NCBI RefSeq assembly: GCF_021412625.1
Contig: NZ_JAKCFI010000002.1
Location: 1,178,001 to 1,242,000 of the forward strand
DNA from: Myxococcus stipitatus
GTDB lineage: Bacteria; Myxococcota; Myxococcia; Myxococcales; Myxococcaceae
Length of the DNA: 64,000 nt
Direction of reading: 5' to 3'
Of the stretch, positions 24,612 through 32,607 are shown piece by piece; the stretch's first letter is position 1, and every line of letters starts with the position of its first letter. The notes below the pieces were generated by a model. The model was not told the origin of the DNA and ran no database searches. It worked only from the letters and a program-made list of their open reading frames with translations. The position numbers and the translations under genes were made by a program.

Positions 24612-25133
24612 GTGAGCGCCCGAGCTTTCATCGAACGCGCCTTGGAGCACCTGCCCGCCTTGAGGCGGGTGGGTCGCCGGCTGACGGGCAGCGCCGCCGA
24701 GGCGGATGACCTGGTGCAGGAGACGTTCGCGCGCGCCCTGGAGCAGCGTGGCGCCTTGAGGGAGCCCGCGCGCCTCAAGGCCTGGCTGCTCGCCGTGCAG
24801 CGCACCGTGTTCCTCAACTCCCGCCGAGGGCTGCGGCCTCGCTTGGAGGTGCTCGAGGGCGGGCTTGGTCGGGCGCTTCCTCCCGAGCCCTCCGCGGACC
24901 TGGAGGCGGAGCTGCATGCGCTCACCCTGAGCACGGGGATGCGGGCGGCACTCGATTCCCTGGCGCCGGAATGGCGCGACACACTGTGGCTGCGGGAGGT
25001 CGAGGAGCTGAGCTACGAGGAGATTGCCCGGATTCAGGGCTGCCCGGTGGGGACCGTGCGCTCGCGACTGGCGCGGGCGCGACTGGCGATGCTCGACCTC
25101 CTCGAGAAGGAGAAGGCCCATGGAAGCCTGTAG
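24612..25133 (+). CDS. ECF-type sigma factor of the sulfur module
   Basis: A 173-residue sigma factor. Region 2 is at residues ~5-70 (RRVGRRLTGSAAEADDLVQETFARALEQR... LKAWLLAVQRTVFLNSRR) and region 4 at ~110-165 (LAPEWRDTLWLREVEELSYEEIARIQGCPVGTVRSRLARARLAMLDLL). The start GTG 24612 lacks a ribosome-binding site. Its 3' end overlaps the anti-sigma start by 14 bp, the usual coupling of such pairs. It probably recognises CGGGAAC(C/T)-N15-CGTGTC before itself and before the SoxB-like gene. The inducing signal is unknown, and a sulfur compound or oxidative condition is inferred from the target genes. Confidence 0.87.
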   Translation: MSARAFIERALEHLPALRRVGRRLTGSAAEADDLVQETFARALEQRGALREPARLKAWLLAVQRTVFLNSRRGLRPRLEVLEGGLGRALPPEPSADLEAELHALTLSTGMRAALDSLAPEWRDTLWLREVEELSYEEIARIQGCPVGTVRSRLARARLAMLDLLEKEKAHGSL

Positions 25134-25872
25134 CCCTCAGTGGCAGGAGCGCCTCTCCGCGTGGTTCGACGGCGAGGTCCAAGCGCATGAGCGGCGGGAG
25201 GTGGAGGACCACCTGGCCCGATGCCCGGGGTGTTCCCGCGAGGCGTCGCGCTACTCCGCGCTGCGGCGGGCGCTGAAGGCGGAGGGCGCCGAGGAAATCG
25301 ATGTTCCGCCCGCGCTGACAGCGCGGGTCGCCCGATTGGCGCCGCCGACTTCACCCCGGCGACGGGCGTGGGGGAGGCTGGCCGCGGCGCTCGCGGCGGT
25401 GGGGCTCGTCTGGGCCTCCTGGCCTGGCGGCATGGACGAGGCCCTGGCGATGGACCTCGAGCGGAACCACCTCAAGGCCTTCTCCCGGAGGTCCCCCTGT
25501 GAGTTCGAGTCCTCGGACCCCGCCGAGGTGAAGGCGTGGGTGGAGCGGGAGGTGGGCTACGCGGTGGAGGTGCCGGTGGTGCCGGGGGCGACCTTGCTGG
25601 GGGCCCGCCGCTGCCGGCTGCATGGAAGGCTCTCCGCCTCGCTGCTGTACCGTCACGAAGGGGGCAAGGCGATGACGCTCTTCCTGCCCTTGCAGGGCTC
25701 GGACGTGGCGCGGGCGGCCGCCCGTTTCGCGGGCGATGGGCCTCGGTGCACGCGAGGTCCCGTGGGAGAGCGCATCTGCGTGGCGCCGCGCGGGGAGGCG
25801 TGGGCCTCGCTGGCCGTCTCCGAACTGGAGCCCGCGGTGCTCCTGGCCGCGCTGGCCCGCCTCTCTCCTTGA
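25120..25872 (+). CDS. Zinc-finger anti-sigma factor
   Basis: A 250-residue protein. The N-terminal zf-HC2 domain has HERREVEDHLARCPGCSREASRY (His-x3-Cys-x2-Cys). A membrane helix is predicted at LAAALAAVGLVWASWPGG (residues ~88-105). The C-terminal ~140 residues are extracytoplasmic and contain Cys residues (SPCEFE, ARRCRLHG, PRCTRG, RICVA) that could sense redox or sulfur species. ATG 25120 overlaps the sigma gene's 3' end. It should hold the ECF factor inactive at the membrane. Downstream, after 157 bp, comes the SoxB-like operon. Confidence 0.85.
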   Translation: MEACSPQWQERLSAWFDGEVQAHERREVEDHLARCPGCSREASRYSALRRALKAEGAEEIDVPPALTARVARLAPPTSPRRRAWGRLAAALAAVGLVWASWPGGMDEALAMDLERNHLKAFSRRSPCEFESSDPAEVKAWVEREVGYAVEVPVVPGATLLGARRCRLHGRLSASLLYRHEGGKAMTLFLPLQGSDVARAAARFAGDGPRCTRGPVGERICVAPRGEAWASLAVSELEPAVLLAALARLSP

Positions 25873-25963
25873 GCGGGAGGTGCGAGCGGCCGTGCCGTCC
25901 TCCACCTCGCCGCAGGTCGACGTGGACGCGACGGGCCAGTGGCCCGAGGCTCGCCGCCGACCG

Positions 25964-25990
25964 GGAACTCCGTGTGTCGCGTCCCGTGTC
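25964..25990 (+). promoter_or_regulatory. Candidate ECF promoter of the SoxB-like operon
   Basis: GGAACT (25964-25969), 15 bp, CGTGTC (25985-25990), preceded by CG. The spacing and the -10 element are identical to the promoter of the ECF gene at 24576-24602. The start codon of the SoxB-like gene is 40 bp downstream. Confidence 0.65.
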
Positions 25991-26029
25991 ATCTCCGCTG
26001 CCCTCTTTCTTCATCCAAGGTGTTCGACG

Positions 26030-27628
26030 ATGTTCCGCCCCCTGTTCGTGCTGGCCGCGGCGCTGGCACTGGTCTTCGGTTGCTCCGCGCCACGGCCCTC
26101 GCTCACCCCACGTGCTCCCCCTGGCCAGCGCCACCAGCTCACCATCCTCTACGTGGCGGACCTGCACGCCCAGCTGCGAGCCCATCCCGAGCTCTTCTGG
26201 CGCGACGGGAAGGAGCGCGTCGAGGTGGCGGGCGGCTTCGCCCGCGTCGCCGCCGCCATCCGACGGATCCGGGCCGAGCGCGGTGGCGAGGTGTTGGTGC
26301 TCGACGCCGGTGACACGATTCAGGGTTCGGGCGCGGCGGCGCTCACCGAGGGCGCCGCTCTCGTCGAGCCGCTCAACGCGCTCGGGCTGGACGGCGCGGT
26401 GCCGGGCAACTGGGAGGTGGTATACGGCCCCGCGGTGCTGCGCCAGCGCGCCCGCGAGCTGAAGCATCCGCTCGTCGCGGCCAACCTGCGGGACGCCGCG
26501 ACCGGCGAACGACTCTTCGCGCCGTACCTGGTGCGGCAGGTCGGGGACGTGAAGGTCGCGGTGGTGGGCTTCACGGACCCGGACGTGCCGCGACGTCAGC
26601 CCCCGGGATACAGCCAGGGGCTGCGCTACGACGGACCGGAGGCGCTGCCGGAGCTGGTGCGTGAGGCGCGAGAGCGCGAAGGCGCCCAGGTGGTGTTGTT
26701 GATGACGCATGTGGGGCTCGCCAAGGCCGTGGGGCTCGCCGCTCGCGTGCCCGGCGTGGACGTCCACCTGTCCAGCGACACGCATGAGCGCACGTATGTC
26801 CCCATCGAGCAGGCGGGCGCCTGGGTGGTGGAGGCCGGGGCCTTCGGCTCCTTCATGGGCCGGGTGGATTTGTGGCTGGAGGATGGGAAGGTGGTGGACC
26901 GTCGCTGGGAGCTCATCGAGCTGACCGAGTCGCGCTTCCCCGAGGACCCCGAAGTCGCGCGACGGGTGGATGCGGCCCTCGCTCCGCACGAGGAGGCGCT
27001 GTCCGCCCCGGTGGGCCACACCGACGTGATGCTCGCGCGCTATGCGGTCGTGGAGAACCCGCTGGACAACGTGCTGGCCGACGCCATCCGCGCCGCTGGC
27101 GGGACGGAGATTGGCCTCTCCAACGGCTTCCGCTTCGGCACTCCGTTGCTGCCCGGGCCCGTGCGGGAGGGAGACTTGTGGAACCTCCTCCCCATCACCA
27201 CCCCGCTGAAGACGGGCCGGGTGAGCGGTCGCCAGCTTCGCGACTTCTGGGAGCAGGAGCTGGAGAACGTCTTCGCGAAGGAGCCGGAGAAGCGCTTCGG
27301 CGGGTGGCTGCCTCGCCCCGCGGGCATGACGCTGCGCTTCCGCGCGGACGCTCCCAAGGGCCGGCGCCTCATCGCCCTGGAGGTCGGCGGCGAACCGGTG
27401 GTGGACGAGCGCCTCTACACCGTGACCGCCTGTGAGCGGGAGGGGGACGCGCCGGACATGCTTTGTCGCATCCCCGGCGTCCAGGAGCCGCGCGTGCTCG
27501 ACGTCGACGCGCACGAGGCGGTGCGTCGCTTCCTCGCGGGCACGCCGCGATTGACCGACGCGCTGGAGGGGCGCGTGGTGGGCGAGGACCTCCCCGCGGT
27601 GCTCCGCACCCAGCAGGTCCAGCCGTGA
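26030..27628 (+). CDS. SoxB/5'-nucleotidase-like exported metallophosphoesterase
   Basis: A 532-residue protein. A lipoprotein-type signal ends VFGCSA (Cys18). The N-terminal calcineurin-like domain has YVADLHAQ (Asp44, His46), LDAGDTIQGS (Asp92, Asp95), GNWEVVYG (127-133 region), MTHVGL (His227) and SSDTHE (His252). A 5'-nucleotidase C-terminal domain (residues ~330-500) has GLSNGFRFGTPLLPG. The GNWE motif, instead of the nucleotidase GNH(D/E), recalls SoxB thiosulfohydrolases. It may hydrolyse sulfur-carrier or nucleotide substrates in the periplasm. It heads an operon with a YeiH permease (GTGA overlap) and a DsrE-like protein, under the shared ECF promoter. SoxB versus plain 5'-nucleotidase remains open. 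Confidence 0.75.
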   Translation: MFRPLFVLAAALALVFGCSAPRPSLTPRAPPGQRHQLTILYVADLHAQLRAHPELFWRDGKERVEVAGGFARVAAAIRRIRAERGGEVLVLDAGDTIQGSGAAALTEGAALVEPLNALGLDGAVPGNWEVVYGPAVLRQRARELKHPLVAANLRDAATGERLFAPYLVRQVGDVKVAVVGFTDPDVPRRQPPGYSQGLRYDGPEALPELVREAREREGAQVVLLMTHVGLAKAVGLAARVPGVDVHLSSDTHERTYVPIEQAGAWVVEAGAFGSFMGRVDLWLEDGKVVDRRWELIELTESRFPEDPEVARRVDAALAPHEEALSAPVGHTDVMLARYAVVENPLDNVLADAIRAAGGTEIGLSNGFRFGTPLLPGPVREGDLWNLLPITTPLKTGRVSGRQLRDFWEQELENVFAKEPEKRFGGWLPRPAGMTLRFRADAPKGRRLIALEVGGEPVVDERLYTVTACEREGDAPDMLCRIPGVQEPRVLDVDAHEAVRRFLAGTPRLTDALEGRVVGEDLPAVLRTQQVQP

Positions 27629-28785
27629 ACGCCATCCCGAGATACATGTCGGACGCCATGCGGACCTCCGCGGCCGTCACCCTGACTTCGCCCAGACTCC
27701 TCGCCGTGCTGGGCGGCGCTGTGCTCCTGCTGGGGGGCCTGGCGCTGCTCACCGCGACGCTGAAGCGCCGAGCTCTGGCGGCGTCGCCTCGCGGAGGCCC
27801 GTGGCTCCAGAGGTTGCCAGGCCTCGGGCTCGCCGCCGGACTGGCGGTGGTCAGCTACGCGCTGGCCATGCTTCCAGGCCTCTCGGTGGTGGGGCCCCTC
27901 ACCGTGGCGCTGTTGATTGGAATCTCGTCGCGCACCGTCCTGGGATTGGCCCCCGTGTGGGTGGACGGCACGCGCTACTCGGCGCGGACGGTGCTGCGGC
28001 TGGGCATCGTCCTGATGGGGGCACGGCTCGACTTCGGGTTGGTGGCGAAGGTGGGCCCGCGCGTGCTGCTGCTGGCGCTGGCCGTCATCGTCGGCGGCAT
28101 CCTCGGCATCCGCTGGGTGGCGAAGCGCTTCGGCGTGCCGGAGAAGCTGGGCACGTTGTTGGCCGTGGGGACCGCCATCTGCGGAGCCAGCGCGGTGGTG
28201 GCCGCCAGCTCCGTCACGCGCGCGGAGGAGGAGGACACCACGCTGGCGGTGGGCCTGTGCGGAATCCTGGGCACGGTGGGGGTCCTCTTCTACGTCTTCG
28301 CGGGGCCGCTTCTGGGGCTGAGCACCACGCAGCTCGCCATCCTCTCGGGCGCCACGTTGCATGAGGTGGCGCAGGTCATGGCCGCGGCCTTCACCTGGGG
28401 CACGTCCGCGGGGGACCTGGGCACGCTGGTCAAGCTCACTCGCGTGGTGCTGCTGGCCCCCGCGCTCGTGGCGTTGGGGCTGGTCTCCGGCGCGAGCGGG
28501 AAGGTGCGCTACTCGTTGAAGGAGCCGCCCATCCCCTGGTTCGTCCTCGGGTTCCTCGCGGTGGGCGTGCTGGGCTCGGTGGGCGTGGTGCCCTCCGCCG
28601 CCAAGGCGTGGCTCTCCACCGCCAGCGTCTTCCTCATGGTCATGGCCATGGCGGCCATGGGGCTGGGCACCCACCTGAGCATGGTGCGCCGCGCGGGCAT
28701 GCGGGTCGTCTACGCGGGCCTCGTGGGCTTCGCCGCCCTCGCGCTGTCCGCCTGGGGGCTCATCCAACTGCTGTCCATCCAGTAA
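27625..28785 (+). CDS. YeiH/UPF0324 family putative sulfur-anion permease
   Basis: A 386-residue polytopic membrane protein with about ten hydrophobic helices. It shows the family's conserved segments VGPLTVALLIGISSRTVLG, LLRLGIVLMGARLDFGLV, GTAICGASAVVAASSV and GTSAGDLGTLVKLTRVVLLAPALV. Members are annotated as putative sulfate exporters (PF03601), though transport has rarely been shown. The start GTG at 27625 overlaps the SoxB-like stop by 4 bp (GTGA); ATG 27646 is an alternative. It probably moves the product or substrate of the SoxB-like enzyme across the inner membrane. Confidence 0.85.
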   Translation: MNAIPRYMSDAMRTSAAVTLTSPRLLAVLGGAVLLLGGLALLTATLKRRALAASPRGGPWLQRLPGLGLAAGLAVVSYALAMLPGLSVVGPLTVALLIGISSRTVLGLAPVWVDGTRYSARTVLRLGIVLMGARLDFGLVAKVGPRVLLLALAVIVGGILGIRWVAKRFGVPEKLGTLLAVGTAICGASAVVAASSVTRAEEEDTTLAVGLCGILGTVGVLFYVFAGPLLGLSTTQLAILSGATLHEVAQVMAAAFTWGTSAGDLGTLVKLTRVVLLAPALVALGLVSGASGKVRYSLKEPPIPWFVLGFLAVGVLGSVGVVPSAAKAWLSTASVFLMVMAMAAMGLGTHLSMVRRAGMRVVYAGLVGFAALALSAWGLIQLLSIQ

Positions 28786-28813
28786 CCCTCGAACCGGCTC
28801 GGATCCCCTCCCG

Positions 28814-29275
28814 ATGAATCGCTTCCTGTTGCTGCTCGTCACCGCGCTCGTCCTCGCGTCCCCGGCCGCGTTCGCCGCGGCGCCTCCCCAGCCCGTCGAG
28901 AAGCCGCCGCCGGCGCGCCAGGGCAAGCTCGTCTTCGTGGCCACCACGGGCCTGGAGGACATCGGCACGCTCTCCAGCTCCCTCCGGCATGTGAGGATCG
29001 CCAAGGAGTCGGGCTACCTCTCGGACGTGGTCTGGCTCACCTATGGTCGCGCGGTGGTGGCGCTGGACCCGAGCGTGAAAGCCGTTCCCAAGGAGGTCCG
29101 CGAAGCGGCCCACGCGGCGAAGGCCGCGGGCGTGCGGCTGGTGGCTTGTGGAAACGCGCTCCTGAAGTTCGGCATCGATCCAGAGACGCTCCAGCCCCGG
29201 GCCGACGTGGTGGACAACGGCGTGGCGGAGCTGGCCCGTCTGGTCGCGGAGGGCTATCAGGTCATCCGTTACTAG
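28814..29275 (+). CDS. Exported DsrE-family protein
   Basis: A 153-residue protein with a type I signal peptide (MNRFLLLLVTALVLASPAAFA). The mature part is a DsrE-like fold: KLVFVATTGLEDIGTLSSSLRHVRIAKESGYLSDVVWLTYGRAVVALD, then GVRLVACGNALLKFGID with conserved Cys112, and a final VAEGYQVIRY. DsrE-type proteins carry sulfane sulfur on that Cys. The periplasmic location is consistent with the exported SoxB-like protein, from which it is separated by one gene. It lies 28 bp after the YeiH gene, so the three form one operon. Confidence 0.82.
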   Translation: MNRFLLLLVTALVLASPAAFAAAPPQPVEKPPPARQGKLVFVATTGLEDIGTLSSSLRHVRIAKESGYLSDVVWLTYGRAVVALDPSVKAVPKEVREAAHAAKAAGVRLVACGNALLKFGIDPETLQPRADVVDNGVAELARLVAEGYQVIRY

Positions 29276-29400
29276 TGAGACCTGACGACTTCGCCGCGCG
29301 CGACACGCCAGCGGTGGAGCGTACGGTCCACCGGCCCGCCGTCATCCAGGATGGCTTCCGGGGGGGGCCGGGCATTTTCCCGTGAGGAGGTGGAGGTCGG

Positions 29401-30210
29401 ATGTCGACGCGAACCGATGAGCAGTTGATGGAGGCCGCTCGCGCCGGTGATGAGGAGGCCCTGAACGCGGTCCTCTCCCGCCACGAGAAGCAGGTCTATC
29501 GCTTCGGGCTTCGCATGTGCGGCTCGGAGGAGGATGCGAAGGAGGTGCTCCAGGAGACGCTCTTCACGGCCTTCCGAGGCCTCCACGCGTTCCGAGGCGA
29601 GGCGGCGCTGTCCACGTGGCTGTACCAGGTGGCGCGCACCCACTGCTTCCGCTTGCGCCGCCGGCGCGCCGGCGCGCCCGAGGACTTCCAGCCACTCGAC
29701 GCGCCCGCGGCCACCAAGGTCGCGACGGAGGAGGCGACTCCGGACAGGGTCTCCCTCGCGCGGCAGATGGGCGCGGTGTTGCAGGCGGCCATCCTCGCGC
29801 TGCCCGAGGCGAATCGAGAGGTGCTTATCCTGCGCGACGTGGAGGGGCTCACGGCGGAGGAGGCGGCCCGCGTCGTGGGCATCGAGGTGCGGGCGCTCAA
29901 GAGCCGGCTGCACCGCGCTCGGGCACAGATGCGCGAGCACCTCGCCACGCTCATGGGAGAGGGGGCCCAGGGCCTGAACCAGGGCTGTCCGGAGCTGGCT
30001 CAGGAGCTGTCGGAGTTCGCCGCGGAGGACGTGGACCAGGCCTCCTGCGCGCGGATGGAGGACCACCTGACACGCTGTCCCCGCTGTCGCGACGCATGCG
30101 ACGCGCTCAAGCGCACGGTGTCCTTGTGCCGGCGCATCCCTGGAGACGAAGTCCCCGCGCCCGTGCGCGCGGCGGTCCGGCAGGCCCTGTCACGGGCGCT
30201 GCCCGCGTGA
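29401..30210 (+). CDS. ECF-type sigma factor with fused C-terminal zinc finger
   Basis: A 269-residue protein. Residues ~1-180 form a complete sigma factor: region 2 EKQVYRFGLRMCGSEEDAKEVLQETLFTAFRGL, STWLYQVARTHCFRLRRRR, then region 4 LPEANREVLILRDVEGLTAEEAARVVGIEVRALKSRLHRARAQMREHL. Residues ~198-250 are a zinc-binding anti-sigma-like domain (CPELAQELSEFAAEDVDQASCARMEDHLTRCPRCRDACDAL, a His-x3-Cys-x2-Cys). The fusion may make the factor self-inhibiting or metal/redox responsive. A GAGGAGGTGGAGG site precedes the ATG. It lies 125 bp after the DsrE gene. No partner anti-sigma gene follows. Confidence 0.87.
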   Translation: MSTRTDEQLMEAARAGDEEALNAVLSRHEKQVYRFGLRMCGSEEDAKEVLQETLFTAFRGLHAFRGEAALSTWLYQVARTHCFRLRRRRAGAPEDFQPLDAPAATKVATEEATPDRVSLARQMGAVLQAAILALPEANREVLILRDVEGLTAEEAARVVGIEVRALKSRLHRARAQMREHLATLMGEGAQGLNQGCPELAQELSEFAAEDVDQASCARMEDHLTRCPRCRDACDALKRTVSLCRRIPGDEVPAPVRAAVRQALSRALPA

Positions 30211-30536
30211 GCCGGGCGGAAGGGACGTGCGATGAAGACTCGCGCCGAACGCTCGGGGGCGAACGGCACCGAGCCGCTCCGCGAGTCATTGCCTCGCCTC
30301 CTCCGCCTCGTGCTCACGGTTCCACCCCGAGAAGACAATCCCAGCCATGACGAAAGCCCTCTCCGAGTCGTGTGACGACCCACGTCCTCGGGCCGGGCGG
30401 GCGTTCGTACTCCCCAGACATCGATGAAGAATTCTGCTCGGTGTCCTCCCGTGAGGGCCGTGTTTGCGAGGCTTCAGCGGGACTGGTAGATGCTCCGGAC
30501 CTCGCCATTCTGGCTGGGCTGACCGGGAGTTCTAGA
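30211..30536. other. Intergenic region, possible short ORF
   Basis: 326 bp. Only a weak short frame (30232-30375, listed separately) is seen. The right part (30376-30536) has no convincing gene and must carry the promoter of the small lipoprotein gene at 30537. Confidence 0.5.
30232..30375 (+). CDS. Possible 47-residue ORF of unknown function
   Basis: ATG at 30232, 21 bp after the sigma-factor stop and behind GGAAGGGACGTGCG. The product begins MKTRAERSGANGTEPLRESL and is basic with a mild hydrophobic centre (LPRLLRLVLTVPP). G/C at third positions is about 72 %, lower than in neighbouring genes (near 90 %), so it may not be a real gene. No family recognised. Confidence 0.25.
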   Translation: MKTRAERSGANGTEPLRESLPRLLRLVLTVPPREDNPSHDESPLRVV

Positions 30537-30770
30537 ATGCGTAGCCTCGGACGTCTTGCTGTGATGTGTGGCTTGTTGTCGCTGGTGGGTTGTGGTCCGG
30601 AGGCGCCTGTCGCGGAGACGCAGGAGGGCGCTCCCGGAGCCGAGTCGCAGGTGAGCGCCAACGTCGACTGTCCCCAGATCGTCCTTCCGGGCCCTGGCTT
30701 CTGTGAGAACGGCACCATCACCCCGGTGTACGTAGGTGGCTGCATCGTTCGTTACACCTGCACGCTGTAG
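30537..30770 (+). CDS. Small Cys-containing exported lipoprotein
   Basis: A 77-residue protein. Signal MRSLGRLAVMCGLLSLVGCG with lipobox Cys at residue 19. After a Glu/Ala/Pro-rich linker, a compact C-terminal segment has four Cys (DCPQIV, GFCENG, GGCIVRYTC), which could form two disulfides. GGGAG precedes the ATG. No homologue family recognised. It converges with sulP across a strong hairpin (30785-30814). Confidence 0.7.
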   Translation: MRSLGRLAVMCGLLSLVGCGPEAPVAETQEGAPGAESQVSANVDCPQIVLPGPGFCENGTITPVYVGGCIVRYTCTL

Positions 30771-30784
30771 TCGCTGACGCGCGC

Positions 30785-30814
30785 GCCCGCCCATTCCTGC
30801 TTCCATGGGCGGGC
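30785..30814. terminator. Bidirectional terminator
   Basis: GCCCGCCCAT (30785-30794), 10-bp loop, ATGGGCGGGC (30805-30814): a perfect 10-bp stem between the convergent lipoprotein and sulP stop codons. Confidence 0.7.
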
Positions 30815-30829
30815 CGTCGCTCGTGGTGC

Positions 30830-32548
30830 CTATGACGGCTGCACCACCGGCCCTCGCGCCTGGTCCTCGCGGAGGTGCTCGAGGACCTCGTCCATCGAAG
30901 CCATCAGCGCGTGAGGACCGTCGCCCGTCCACGTCCTGTCCGCCTCCAGCATCGTCGCGACACCGCGCCGCGCTCCCGTGACGAGCACCCGCCCTCCGCG
31001 GGCGGCGATGACATCGGAGAGCTCGCGAAGGGTGCGCAGGCCGGCGGCGTCCATGTACCTGACGCCCGAGAGGTCCAGCACCAGGTAGCACGGCCAGGGA
31101 GGTCCTTGGAGCGCCGCGCTGAGGTCGCCGCACGCGCGGACATCCAGGTCACCGCGAATCCGCAGGAGCTGCACGGGAGGGCGCCCGCCCAGGTCCTCTC
31201 CGGCCGCGCCGAGGCTGCGGAACAGGGGCCGCCCGTCGATGCGCAGCCATAGGCTGCGGACGTGGGCCTTGGGGCGCGAGAAGAAGCTCCTCGCCAGCGA
31301 GAGCAGCACGCCCGCGGCCAGGCCCGGGAGGAAGCCGACCGTCGCGATGAGCAGCGCGGTGGCGACGGCCACCGCCGCCTTGCCCGTGTTCTCCGTCATC
31401 AGCGCGCGCAGCCCCCGGAGGTCCAGCAGTCGCGCCCCCACGACGACCAGGATGGCGGCGAGCGCGGCCATCGGAATCCGCGCGACCAGCGGGCCCGCCA
31501 GGACGGCGGCGCCCAGCAACATCACCGCGTGCAGCACCGACGCGGCCCGGGTGCGCCCACCCGCCTGGACGGACACGGACGAGCGCACGATGGCCCCCAT
31601 CACCGGCATCCCTCCGAACAGCGCCGACGCCGCGTTGGCGAAGCCCTGACCCACCAGCTCCTGGTTCCCGTCGGTCTGGTGATTCGACAACCCGGGGAGT
31701 TGATCCAACGCTCGCGCCGACAGCAGCGAGCCGAGTGACGCCAGCACGGTCAGCGCCAGGACGTCCGGCAGGAGCGCCCGGAGGTCGAGTCCGTCGAACG
31801 ATGGCAGGGCGGGAGTGGGAAGGCCCGTCGGTAGCGCACCCACGCGAGCGAGGCCCTCCGACAGCGCGCCGAGCTGCGACGCGACGGTGGCCACGCCCAG
31901 CCCCAGCAGCACCGCGGGGATGGCGCGGTGGAGGCGGGGGAGCAGGAGCATGCAGGCCATCACGATGAGTCCCACCCCCACGGAGGCGCCATGGATGGAC
32001 CAGGTGGACCAGTTCGCGGGATGCACCAGCGCGCGCGCCGAGGCGGCGTCTTCCGTCACCGCGCCGAGCAGACGGGGGAGTTGTCCATCCAACAACAGCA
32101 GGCCGATGCCCGCGGTGAAGCCACGTGTCACCTCGGCGGGCATGAACCGCGCGAGCCCGCCCGCGCGAGACACGCCGAGCACCACCTGGAGCGCGCCGCA
32201 CAGCAGGGCGGACACGATGACTCCCGCCACGCCGTGCTTCATGGAGATGAGCAGCACGGTGGGGACGAGCGCGGCCTCCGGCCCCGTCACCTGGAGGCGA
32301 CCGCCGCCGAGCATCGCGGCGACCGCGCCGGCGATGGCTCCGCTGACCAGCCCCACTTCCGGTGGCAGCCCGGATGCGACGGCCAGCGCGAGGTTCAATG
32401 GGAGCGCGACACAGGCCACCGTCAGCGCGGCGCTCGCATCAGCGGGAAGCGTTCGCGGGGACACCATCTGCTTCCACTCCGTCCAGAGCTGCTTGGAACG
32501 GTGGCTCCATCCCCGGGACATCTTGTTGAGCGTGGGTGTCTCGACCAT
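30830..32548 (-). CDS. SulP family anion permease with STAS domain
   Basis: A 572-residue inner-membrane protein. About eleven to twelve hydrophobic helices carry the SulP signatures: ALPLNLALAVASGLPPEVGLVSGAIAG, FTAGIGLLLLDGQLPRL, and NQELVGQGFANAASALFGGMPVMGAIVRSSVSVQAGGRTR. The C-terminal STAS domain (residues ~455-560) has LVLDLSGVRYMDAAGLRTLREL with the conserved D-x-S-x3-x-D-A-G-L pattern. It transports sulfate, bicarbonate or related anions. It is divergent from a two-component system across an array of half-sites, which suggests control by that system or by another regulator. Confidence 0.92.
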   Translation of the reverse strand: MVETPTLNKMSRGWSHRSKQLWTEWKQMVSPRTLPADASAALTVACVALPLNLALAVASGLPPEVGLVSGAIAGAVAAMLGGGRLQVTGPEAALVPTVLLISMKHGVAGVIVSALLCGALQVVLGVSRAGGLARFMPAEVTRGFTAGIGLLLLDGQLPRLLGAVTEDAASARALVHPANWSTWSIHGASVGVGLIVMACMLLLPRLHRAIPAVLLGLGVATVASQLGALSEGLARVGALPTGLPTPALPSFDGLDLRALLPDVLALTVLASLGSLLSARALDQLPGLSNHQTDGNQELVGQGFANAASALFGGMPVMGAIVRSSVSVQAGGRTRAASVLHAVMLLGAAVLAGPLVARIPMAALAAILVVVGARLLDLRGLRALMTENTGKAAVAVATALLIATVGFLPGLAAGVLLSLARSFFSRPKAHVRSLWLRIDGRPLFRSLGAAGEDLGGRPPVQLLRIRGDLDVRACGDLSAALQGPPWPCYLVLDLSGVRYMDAAGLRTLRELSDVIAARGGRVLVTGARRGVATMLEADRTWTGDGPHALMASMDEVLEHLREDQARGPVVQPS

Positions 32549-32607
32549 GCCGGGGCCGATTTCATGGACCGTGCCGGAGCCCTCCTCCCTCTGACGCGTG
32601 ATTCACC

